The translations under genes and the position numbers were made by a program. Below, piece by piece: positions 13,741 through 20,070 of a stretch of DNA of 20,070 bases. Each line of letters begins with the position of its first letter. The first letter of the stretch is position 1. Location of the stretch: positions 1 through 20,070 of the forward strand of contig JAGWYC010000009.1 of assembly GCA_018969565.1 (NCBI GenBank). The letters are read 5' to 3'. The DNA is from Bacteroidota bacterium (GTDB lineage Bacteria > Bacteroidota > Bacteroidia > NS11-12g > UBA955). Below the pieces are notes generated by a model, which searched no databases, was not told the origin of the DNA, and saw only the letters and a list, made by a program, of their open reading frames with translations.

Positions 13741-14544
13741 ATGTACGAGTTTCACGGCGACAAGCGCCGCTACTTCGACATGACCCTGGCGGTTACCCGG
13801 AAGCATATCATTCCCTTCATCCGGGAGCGGTGGGCCTTCCCTGAACACATGGAAGTGCTGGAAATCGGCTGCGGAGAAGCAGGGGTGCTCAAAGCTTTTA
13901 CAGAACTCGGTTATTCCTGCACAGGCATAGAACTGGAAGATTCCCGTCTGGATTATGCCCGAAACTTTATGGCCGTTGAACTGAAAGCCGGCAAAGTTCA
14001 GTTTCTGAATAAAAACATCTACGACACAGACCCGGAACGCGACCTGGGTCGTCGCTTCGACCTGATTATCCTTAAGGATGTGATTGAGCATATACCGGAC
14101 CAGGCACGGTTTATGCCCCAGCTACACCGATTCCTGAAACCCGGCGGTGTGGTATTCTTTGCGTTCCCACCCTGGCAAATGCCTTATGGCGGCCACCAGC
14201 AGGTGCTTCCGGGTAAACTGGCCTCTAAAACGCCTTGGTATCACTTATTACCCGGACCTTTTTACAGAGGCTTACTGAAGTTATTCGGAGTGAATGCATC
14301 AGGCATCGGCACCATGATGGAGATAAAATCTACCGGCATCAGCACGGAGCGCTTCCTGCGTATCAGCCGAAATACCGGGTTCTCTGTGGCACACGAACGA
14401 CATTACCTGTTCAACCCCATTTACGAACACAAGTTTGGCATCAAACCCCGCCGGCAGTGGACTTTGGTATCTGCCATTCCTGTATTGCGAAACTTTGTAA
14501 CCATGGGCGTTTATTACCTCATGAAGGAGCAAACAACACAATAA
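13741..14544 (+). CDS. Class I SAM-dependent methyltransferase
   Basis: This 267-residue protein has a Rossmann methyltransferase core: motif I VLEIGCGEAGVL (39-50), acidic residue binding the SAM ribose in GIELEDS (E65), motif II FDLIILKDVIEHI (106-118) and motif III FLKPGGVVFFAFPPW (131-145). This is the Methyltransf_11/23 pattern seen in ubiquinone/menaquinone-type and small-molecule or lipid-head methylases. The second half (about 150-267) is family-specific, with YGGHQQ, a lid-like PWYHLLPGPFYRGLL segment and a hydrophobic C-terminal part (TLVSAIPVLRNFVTMGVYYLM) that may touch the membrane. The substrate is unknown. It stands alone between a terminator and the barrel gene at 14622, with its own -7 box. 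Confidence 0.9.
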   Translation: MYEFHGDKRRYFDMTLAVTRKHIIPFIRERWAFPEHMEVLEIGCGEAGVLKAFTELGYSCTGIELEDSRLDYARNFMAVELKAGKVQFLNKNIYDTDPERDLGRRFDLIILKDVIEHIPDQARFMPQLHRFLKPGGVVFFAFPPWQMPYGGHQQVLPGKLASKTPWYHLLPGPFYRGLLKLFGVNASGIGTMMEIKSTGISTERFLRISRNTGFSVAHERHYLFNPIYEHKFGIKPRRQWTLVSAIPVLRNFVTMGVYYLMKEQTTQ

Positions 14545-14602
14545 CACGCACTTAGACTCGTTTTTCTGAAGTTCTTAAGGGGAATTTCTCGAATCAGAAC
14601 AA

Positions 14603-14610
14603 TATATTCG
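14603..14610 (+). promoter_or_regulatory. Candidate -7 box of the DUF6089-uppS-bamA unit
   Basis: TATATTCG is a 7/8 match to TAnnTTTG and ends 11 nt before the ATG at 14622. It is the only reasonable candidate in the 77-nt spacer after the methyltransferase gene, and no -33 element is obvious. Confidence 0.35.
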
Positions 14611-14621
14611 CAGATTCAGGC

Positions 14622-15539
14622 ATGAAAACAACAATCAGGATTACTGTGCTTTCGGCTGTCTTTCTGCTGCTTTGGCCCTCAGAAGCCCATGCCCAGCGCA
14701 GAGTCGGCAAGCCGCTTCAGGTAGGGGTTTTGCTCGGGGCGTCCAACTATATGGGCGATTTGGCCAAAACAGCTGCGGTGATGAAGGAAACCCATCCTGC
14801 CGGTGGACTTATATGCCGCTACGACCTGAACTATATGTTTACCCTTCGAGGCAGCGCCCTCTTTGGAACAATTTCCGGTGCTGATGCGAATTACAAGGGC
14901 ATTGATGCCGGAAGAGAAGCAAGAAACCTCAGTTTCAAATCCAATGTGGTTGAGTTTGGTGGTCAGGTGGAGTGGAATCTGTTTGGATATGAATCCGACC
15001 GAAACTCGATGGCACGTTCCCCTTATGTATTCGCGGGATTTGCCGTGTACAAATTCAACCCTAAAGCGTATTTCGAATACAATGCTGCCATCTTCAACTC
15101 CATTGACCCCAACGGAACACTGGCGCAATACGATAAAAAATGGGTGGAACTTCAGCCTCTTGGCACCGAAGGTCAGGAAACAACCAAGTACAACGACAAA
15201 CAGCGCTACAGCCTGACTCAGATTTCAATTCCCCTGGGCATTGGGTATAAAGCTCAACTCGACGAAGACTGGGCATTGGGTATTGAGCTCGGACTGCGTA
15301 AGACTTTCACAGATTATCTGGACGATGTGAGTACAGAATATGTGGATGATCAGATTGTAGGTGGCGCTTATGGTTATCTGGCTGTAGCCATGAAAGACAG
15401 AGCGCGCGAAGTTGGAAAACCTTCCGCCATGAACAATCAGAAACGCGGAAACGAGCATTTAAAAGACTGGTATATGTTTGGTGGTATCACGCTGACCCGT
15501 CCCATTGTTGGCGGACATCGTGGATGCTTTAATTTCTGA
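14622..15539 (+). CDS. DUF6089-like outer membrane beta-barrel protein, first copy
   Basis: This 305-residue protein has a signal peptide (about 1-24, ending AHA before QRRVG). A barrel of alternating strands follows. Conserved blocks are GVLLGASNYMGDLA (35-48), ARNLSFKSNVVEF, YVFAGFAVYKFNPKA, ISIPLGIGYKAQLDEDWALGIE, RKTFTDYLDDV and HLKDWYMFGGITL. These are typical of the Bacteroidota DUF6089 family, which usually sits just upstream of uppS and bamA. The product is presumably in the outer membrane; its function is not established. It is first in a tightly spaced unit with the second copy 14 nt downstream. Compared with that copy it has an insert around 155-185 (before YSLTQISIP) and a different last strand (RPIVGGHRGCFNF). 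Confidence 0.88.
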   Translation: MKTTIRITVLSAVFLLLWPSEAHAQRRVGKPLQVGVLLGASNYMGDLAKTAAVMKETHPAGGLICRYDLNYMFTLRGSALFGTISGADANYKGIDAGREARNLSFKSNVVEFGGQVEWNLFGYESDRNSMARSPYVFAGFAVYKFNPKAYFEYNAAIFNSIDPNGTLAQYDKKWVELQPLGTEGQETTKYNDKQRYSLTQISIPLGIGYKAQLDEDWALGIELGLRKTFTDYLDDVSTEYVDDQIVGGAYGYLAVAMKDRAREVGKPSAMNNQKRGNEHLKDWYMFGGITLTRPIVGGHRGCFNF

Positions 15540-15553
15540 GAACAAAGAACTAT

Positions 15554-16369
15554 TTGATAAGGACCATATTTCTGGTACTGGCTTTAGGTCAGGGTGTCTT
15601 TCATACGCTCTGTGCGCAACGCTTCTTCAACGGAAAGCGGGAAATGGGTGTATTCCTGGGAGGCGCCAACTACCACGGCGACCTGGCTCCTGAAATCGTA
15701 TGGCGCAACACTGGTGCAGCCTTCGGACCTTTCTTCCGGTACAACTTCAACCCGTACGTTTCTTATCGAGTTCAGGCCAGCTACGGACATATCAAAGCTG
15801 CGGATTCTAACTATGCTCCTCAGGCGGCACGCAACCTGAGTTTTGAAAGCGATATTTTCGAAGCTTCCCAAACGTTTGAATTTAACTTCCACCGCTTTGG
15901 GGTGAATGTGCTGGATAAAAACTTCTCGCCCTATCTGAGCCTGGGGCTTTCCTTATTCTATTTCAACCCAAAGGCCAATTATGGGGTGGGAAGCCAAAAT
16001 CTGAGAAATCACCATACCGAAGGCCAGAAGCGCAGCTACAGTACGCTACAAATGGCAGTTCCTATTGGCTTTGGCATGAAATACAGTTTGCATAGAAACT
16101 GGGTTGTTGGTGTTGAAGCAGTATGGCGCAAAACCTTTACTGATTACTTAGATGATGTGAAGGGAAGCTACCCTGATTTCAAACAGCATAAGGACCAATA
16201 CGGTGATTTATCTGCCAACCTGAGCCATAGGGAAACCGAAAAAGGTATTGGCCCATTCAGGGGTGGCACCCAAAGGGGCGAACAAAGCCTCAAGGATTGG
16301 TACTTTTTCCTTGGTTTTACCCTCTCATATCGCTTTACACCCGTAATTTGCAGGATAAATAACGGCTGA
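15554..16369 (+). CDS. DUF6089-like outer membrane beta-barrel protein, second copy
   Basis: This 271-residue protein is a tandem paralogue of its neighbour, sharing GVFLGGANYHGDLAPE, ARNLSFESDIFE, YLSLGLSLFYFNPKA, MAVPIGFGMKYSLHRNWVVGVE, RKTFTDYLDDV and SLKDWYFFLGFTL. Divergence elsewhere is strong, so the duplication is old. The start is a TTG (15554). It gives a clean signal peptide (about 1-21, ending TLCA before QRFF), while the next in-frame ATG falls after the cleavage site. The stop lies 4 nt before the uppS start. It probably resides in the outer membrane; the function is unknown, but its place before uppS and bamA suggests an envelope role. Confidence 0.87.
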   Translation: MIRTIFLVLALGQGVFHTLCAQRFFNGKREMGVFLGGANYHGDLAPEIVWRNTGAAFGPFFRYNFNPYVSYRVQASYGHIKAADSNYAPQAARNLSFESDIFEASQTFEFNFHRFGVNVLDKNFSPYLSLGLSLFYFNPKANYGVGSQNLRNHHTEGQKRSYSTLQMAVPIGFGMKYSLHRNWVVGVEAVWRKTFTDYLDDVKGSYPDFKQHKDQYGDLSANLSHRETEKGIGPFRGGTQRGEQSLKDWYFFLGFTLSYRFTPVICRINNG

Positions 16370-16373
16370 GTCC

Positions 16374-17120
16374 TTGCTCAAAGATCAAATCATACCTGAA
16401 CGCATGCCCAGACACGTGGCCATCATCATGGACGGGAATGGTCGCTGGGCGCTTCAGAAAGGGCATCTGCGTTCCTTAGGTCATGCACATGGTGTAGATG
16501 CAGTACGCGCCGTAACCGAAGCAGCCGCAGAAGTTGGTGTGGAATACCTCACGCTCTATGCCTTTTCAACAGAAAACTGGCGAAGACCTCAGGAAGAAAT
16601 CAATGCCCTCATGGAATTACTGGTGCATACCATCAAAAGCGAAACCGATACGCTGATGAAAAACGGTATTAAGCTGGAAGCCATAGGCAACCTGGAACAA
16701 TTGCCCGAGTCCTGTAACAATCAACTGATGGAAACCGTCCATGCCACCAGAAACAACAACAGGATGACATTAATCCTTGCATTAAGCTACAGTGGCCGTT
16801 GGGACATCATAGAGGCTACGCGGAAAATTGCACGCGAAGTGAAATCCGGCAATCTGAATCCGGAAGATATTGATGAAGATGTGCTGAATAATGCACTGAA
16901 TACCGCCCGCTATCCAAACCCCGAATTGCTCATACGGACCAGTGGAGAACAGCGCATCAGCAACTTCCTTCTATGGGAAATAGCCTATGCCGAAATGCAC
17001 TTTACCCCGGTCCTCTGGCCCGATTTCACCAAGGATGATTTTTATACTGCGCTGCTTGACTACCAAAACCGCGAACGGCGCTTTGGCCTCACCGGCGCTC
17101 AAATACCAAGCATTTCCTGA
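16374..17120 (+). CDS. uppS: Isoprenyl transferase / undecaprenyl diphosphate synthase
   Basis: This cis-prenyltransferase extends farnesyl diphosphate to C55 undecaprenyl diphosphate, the lipid carrier for peptidoglycan and surface polysaccharides. The 248 residues match the family. Hallmarks are HVAIIMDGNGRWA (14-26, catalytic D20, with N22 and R24), LTLYAFSTENWRRP (59-72), ALSYSGRWDI and the C-terminal ELLIRTSGEQRISNFLLWEIAYAE block with the diphosphate-binding arginines, then FTPVLWPDF. The start is TTG 16374, 4 nt after the upstream stop. An ATG at 16404 (MPRHVAIIMDG) is an alternative, but it would remove the usual short N-terminal helix. It is translationally close to bamA, which starts 5 nt after its stop. 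Confidence 0.96.
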   Translation: MLKDQIIPERMPRHVAIIMDGNGRWALQKGHLRSLGHAHGVDAVRAVTEAAAEVGVEYLTLYAFSTENWRRPQEEINALMELLVHTIKSETDTLMKNGIKLEAIGNLEQLPESCNNQLMETVHATRNNNRMTLILALSYSGRWDIIEATRKIAREVKSGNLNPEDIDEDVLNNALNTARYPNPELLIRTSGEQRISNFLLWEIAYAEMHFTPVLWPDFTKDDFYTALLDYQNRERRFGLTGAQIPSIS

Positions 17121-17125
17121 ACCTC

Positions 17126-19672
17126 TTGACACGCCGTATTAAATACGTTTCTCTTTGGATTGTCCTCTTCTCGGGCTTCCTCTGCCGCAACCTCTTCGCC
17201 CAGAGTGATTCGTCATTATACGAACCATACAACTTCGTGGACCCTGAGGAATATATTATTAAGGATATTCGTGTAGTAGGGGCCCGCTACATTCAGGAAG
17301 CACTGGTAACCATTTACTCGGGCCTCTCCATTAATCAGAAAATAAAAATCCCGGGAGACGCCATTCCCGCGGCCATCGAAAACCTCTGGAAACAACAGTT
17401 TTTTGCGGATATCCAGATTGGCATGAAAAAGTTGCCTGGCAAACAGGTCGTTCTTACCATTTACATTTCTGAACGAAGCAAACTCAGCAAGTTCAGCATC
17501 AAAGGCCTGAAAAAAGGGGAAACTAAGAATCTGCGCGAAGAAATTTCCCTGAAAAGCAACATGATCATCACCCAGAACCTGCTGAACAAAACACGCAAGG
17601 AAATTCTGGATTACTACGTGAAGAAGGGCTACTACAGTGCCTCCGTGGCATTCAAAAGAGAGCCGGAAACCAATAAACCCAATTTTGAAATCATCCGCAT
17701 TGCGGTTGATAAAGGGCCCAAAGTAAAGGTGTACGACATTCGCTTTGCGGGAAACGAGAAATTGAGCGATGCCGATCTTCGGAAGGTGTTTAAAAAAACC
17801 AAGAGGCTCTACAAAAAATGGAACTTCCTGGCCGCCAGCAAATTCCTAGAGGATAAATACGAAGAAGAGAAATCGGGTATCGTGGCTAAATACAGCGAAC
17901 TGGGCTACCGCGATGCCCAGGTTTTGTATGATTCCATTATCAAGATTGCACCGGATCGTCTGGTCATCAGCATTGGCATCAGAGAAGGTAATCAGTATCG
18001 CTTCAGAAACATCAGTTGGCGTGGTAATACCAAGTTTCGTAATGGTGTGCTGGACACCTTGCTCGGCATCAAAAAGGGCGACGTGTATAATCAGGCCCTC
18101 TTACAAGAACGACTCTTTGCCAATGCCGGCGGTTACGACATCCAGAGTCTTTACATGGATGACGGATACCTGTTCTTCAACATGCAGCCGGTAGAAGTAG
18201 CTGTAAGTAATGATTCCATTGACATGGAAATACGCATTTTCGAAGGCGAACAGGCACGTGTGAACCGAGTTACCGTCAGTGGAAATACCAAAACCAGCGA
18301 CCATGTGGTGCTGCGCGAAATCCGCACCAAACCGGGTGATAAATTCAGCCGAAGTGATATTCAGCGCACCATGCGCGACCTGTCACAACTAGGGTATTTC
18401 GACCCCCAACAAATGGGTGTGGATCCTATTCCCAATCAAGCTGACGGAACAGTGGACATTCGCTACAAGGTTTCTGAAAAACCCAGCGACCAGATTGAAC
18501 TCTCCGGCGGTTGGGGCGCGAATGGTTTCACCGGAAAACCGGCCCTGCTCGGCACAGCGGGTATTACACTCAACAACTTCAGCATACGCAAGTTGGGTAA
18601 ACCTTCCATGTGGAATCCCATTCCCAGCGGTGATGGACAGCGTCTTTCGCTTCGTGCACAAAGCAATGGCACCTTCTATCAGGGCTACAACTTCAGCTTT
18701 ACGGAACCCTGGCTGGGCGGCAAGAAACCCAATTCCTTCTCGGTAAGCCTGTTCCACACCGTAAATGCGTACGATTACGCCTTGAAATCCGATCCGAACC
18801 GCAAGTTGTTGATGAATACCGGAGCTTCGGTTTCCTTCGGAAAAAGACTGCGTTGGCCGGATGATTTCTTCTCTATGCAATGGGTGTTTTCCTTCCAGCG
18901 TTATCGCTTTCAGAACCTTTCCGGCTCAGGGTTTGGCTTCCCTCAGGAATATAAAAACGGAACTTCTTATGTTCCCAGCATCCAGTTTGTGCTCACCCGA
19001 AATTCGGTAAGCGCACCCATTTTCCCGGAAAGCGGCAGTCAGATTACCTTTAGCCTGCAGGCCACCCCACCCTATTCTGCCTTCAGCGGCAAAGACTATC
19101 AGAACATACCGGCAACAGATAAATACCGCTGGATTGAATACCATAAATGGAAATTCGATGCCAACTGGTACACTTTGCTGTTTAAAAATTGCGTACTCAG
19201 CACTCAGGCTCGTTTTGGATTCCTCGGATTCTACAACCGGGATCTGGGCATGACTTTCTTCGAACGTTTCCGTCTGGGTGGCAGCGGATTGTTTGGATTC
19301 TCGCTGGCAGGCACAGAAATCATCTCCCAGCGCGGTTATGACAACTTCACCGTGAGCGATGCGGTGAGCCGAAGCCAGAGTGGTGTTCCGATTTACAATA
19401 AGCTCACAACGGAAATTCGCTACGCCATCACGAAAAACCCTACTGCTACGGTATATGGCCATGTGTTTGCAGAAGCCGGAAACGCTTATGTAAACTTTAA
19501 TAATTTTAGTCCTTTTCAGGATTTACGCCGCGCCGTAGGTGTGGGTGTCCGCCTGTTTATGCCCATGTTCGGCCTGATAGGTCTGGACTATGCCTACGGT
19601 TTCGACTGGCGCTTAGTAACTGGCAACAGCAAACCCGGGCAATTCCACTTCTTCCTCGGCCAGCAGTTCTGA
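17126..19672 (+). CDS. bamA: Outer membrane protein assembly factor BamA (Omp85 family)
   Basis: BamA inserts beta-barrel proteins into the outer membrane. The 848 residues show a signal peptide (about 1-25, ending LFA before QSDSS) and five POTRA repeats over about residues 44-455, each opening with a strand such as IIKDIRVVGA, KFSIKGLKKG, VYDIRFAGNEKL, FRNISWRGNTKF and VNRVTVSGNTKT. The 16-strand barrel follows to the C-terminal aromatic FHFFLGQQF, the assembly signal. SGGWGANGFTG (barrel entry) and SQRGYD (the loop-6 RGF/RGY motif) are present. The third POTRA carries an unusually Lys/Glu-rich stretch (KKTKRLYKKWNF). The start is TTG 17126, 5 nt after uppS; no later ATG would keep the signal peptide. 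No skp/ompH gene follows, unlike many relatives; a convergent Omp85 gene lies 5 nt away. Confidence 0.97.
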   Translation: MTRRIKYVSLWIVLFSGFLCRNLFAQSDSSLYEPYNFVDPEEYIIKDIRVVGARYIQEALVTIYSGLSINQKIKIPGDAIPAAIENLWKQQFFADIQIGMKKLPGKQVVLTIYISERSKLSKFSIKGLKKGETKNLREEISLKSNMIITQNLLNKTRKEILDYYVKKGYYSASVAFKREPETNKPNFEIIRIAVDKGPKVKVYDIRFAGNEKLSDADLRKVFKKTKRLYKKWNFLAASKFLEDKYEEEKSGIVAKYSELGYRDAQVLYDSIIKIAPDRLVISIGIREGNQYRFRNISWRGNTKFRNGVLDTLLGIKKGDVYNQALLQERLFANAGGYDIQSLYMDDGYLFFNMQPVEVAVSNDSIDMEIRIFEGEQARVNRVTVSGNTKTSDHVVLREIRTKPGDKFSRSDIQRTMRDLSQLGYFDPQQMGVDPIPNQADGTVDIRYKVSEKPSDQIELSGGWGANGFTGKPALLGTAGITLNNFSIRKLGKPSMWNPIPSGDGQRLSLRAQSNGTFYQGYNFSFTEPWLGGKKPNSFSVSLFHTVNAYDYALKSDPNRKLLMNTGASVSFGKRLRWPDDFFSMQWVFSFQRYRFQNLSGSGFGFPQEYKNGTSYVPSIQFVLTRNSVSAPIFPESGSQITFSLQATPPYSAFSGKDYQNIPATDKYRWIEYHKWKFDANWYTLLFKNCVLSTQARFGFLGFYNRDLGMTFFERFRLGGSGLFGFSLAGTEIISQRGYDNFTVSDAVSRSQSGVPIYNKLTTEIRYAITKNPTATVYGHVFAEAGNAYVNFNNFSPFQDLRRAVGVGVRLFMPMFGLIGLDYAYGFDWRLVTGNSKPGQFHFFLGQQF

Positions 19673-19677
19673 TGGCT

Positions 19678-20070
19678 TCAGAAAGCTTCTCCAAAAGCTA
19701 CATAAAACCCGCGTTGACCATAGAGCCCCAGTGCATAATCAAATCGCAGGTTTACCTTAGCCCTTCGGTCAGCCATAAACCTGAATCCCACGCCTCCATT
19801 GGGCTTGAGCATGAGGGCTTCGCCTGAGCCACGCATCCACGCATTCCCAATCCCGGCAAACAAAGTGAATCCAAGCCGCTTGCTTATTCCCTGTCTCCAT
19901 TCAGTCTGGAAGCAGGCCAGGCGATCTCCACGGAATCTGCCGGTAAAATAACCGCGGGCGGCATCACCGCCGTATGCGGGCAAATCAAAAAATGGACTTC
20001 TTACATTCCCTGTTTGCAGGTATAAACGCAGCGCCAACGTGTATTTTTCTTCGGTATGAAACCACCTTAT
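19678..20070 (-). CDS. Omp85/surface-antigen (D15-like) outer membrane protein, C-terminal 130 residues
   Basis: The reverse frame is open through the right edge to a stop at 19680-19678, so only the C-terminus is seen. The sequence shows the Omp85 barrel end: ARGYFTGRFRGDRLA matches the loop-6 RGY motif and its following strand. TEWRQGI, LFAGIGNAW, LKPNGGVGFRF and VNLRFDYALG (strands of the Bac_surface_Ag domain) follow, and the last strand is GFYVAFGEAF with C-terminal Phe. The end resembles BamA/TamA-like or patatin-associated surface antigens more than classical BamA. POTRA or other N-terminal domains lie outside the window, so the subfamily is open. It is convergent with bamA, 5 nt apart with no room for a terminator. 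Confidence 0.85.
   Translation of the reverse strand: MRWFHTEEKYTLALRLYLQTGNVRSPFFDLPAYGGDAARGYFTGRFRGDRLACFQTEWRQGISKRLGFTLFAGIGNAWMRGSGEALMLKPNGGVGFRFMADRRAKVNLRFDYALGLYGQRGFYVAFGEAF

Noticed and set aside
14563..14599. Inverted repeat TTCTGA...TCAGAA after the methyltransferase gene
   Set aside because: Six pairs around a loop of about 25 nt with no T-run are too weak to call a terminator or operator.
1..20070. CRISPR array, transposon, phage or defence island
   Set aside because: No regularly spaced repeats, transposase, integrase or known defence genes were found in either strand.

Overview
The window looks like a conserved chromosomal stretch of a Bacteroidota (Bacteroidetes) genome of roughly even GC content. 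The evidence is a SusC/RagA TonB-dependent transporter, the DUF6089-type barrel / uppS / bamA gene order, a bacillithiol-type BshA, an L25/Ctc fusion next to prs, and repeated matches to the Bacteroidota promoter -7 box TAnnTTTG instead of E. coli-type promoters. I cannot name an order or genus from sequence alone. No CRISPR array, insertion sequence, integrase or phage gene is visible.

Layout. 1-1995 (-): N-terminal 665 codons of a SusC-family transporter that runs off the left edge. 2149-4692 (-): a two-gene unit, a membrane-anchored SRPBCC plus GyrI-like protein followed by an exported M28 (carboxypeptidase Q-like) metallopeptidase. 4771-5862 (+): a VWA/MIDAS protein, convergent with kynureninase (5859-7127, -). 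7238-7310: tRNA-Gln(TTG). 7382-9008 (+): prs and rplY, with a terminator that lies inside the last codons of the convergent barrel gene 9014-9694 (-). 9770-10375 (-): Mn-type superoxide dismutase. 10488-11075 (+): PnuC. 11060-12675 (-): bshA preceded by a small unrecognised membrane protein. 12729-13652 (+): tadA, a possible 35-residue ORF and a DoxX-like gene that lacks a convincing start codon. 13741-14544 (+): SAM methyltransferase. 14622-19672 (+): two tandem DUF6089-like barrel proteins, uppS and bamA. 19678-20070 (-): C-terminus of a second Omp85-family protein that runs off the right edge.

Themes. The right third is an envelope-biogenesis unit: undecaprenyl diphosphate synthesis (UppS), outer-membrane protein assembly (BamA) and two related barrels, with another Omp85 protein facing it. 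The centre is housekeeping: PRPP synthesis, ribosomal protein L25, tRNA-Gln and tRNA wobble deamination (TadA). Redox and cofactor genes are scattered among these: SodA, BshA, PnuC and KynU.

Genes are packed tightly. Four convergent pairs overlap or are only 5 nt apart, and no gene-free stretch exceeds 300 bases. The longest spacer, 7128-7381, holds the tRNA, its promoter and a hairpin. I found no clearly new multi-gene system. The points most worth checking are the damaged or recoded start of the DoxX-like gene, three successive TTG starts in the bamA unit, and -7 promoter boxes placed so close to start codons that several mRNAs should be leaderless or nearly so.
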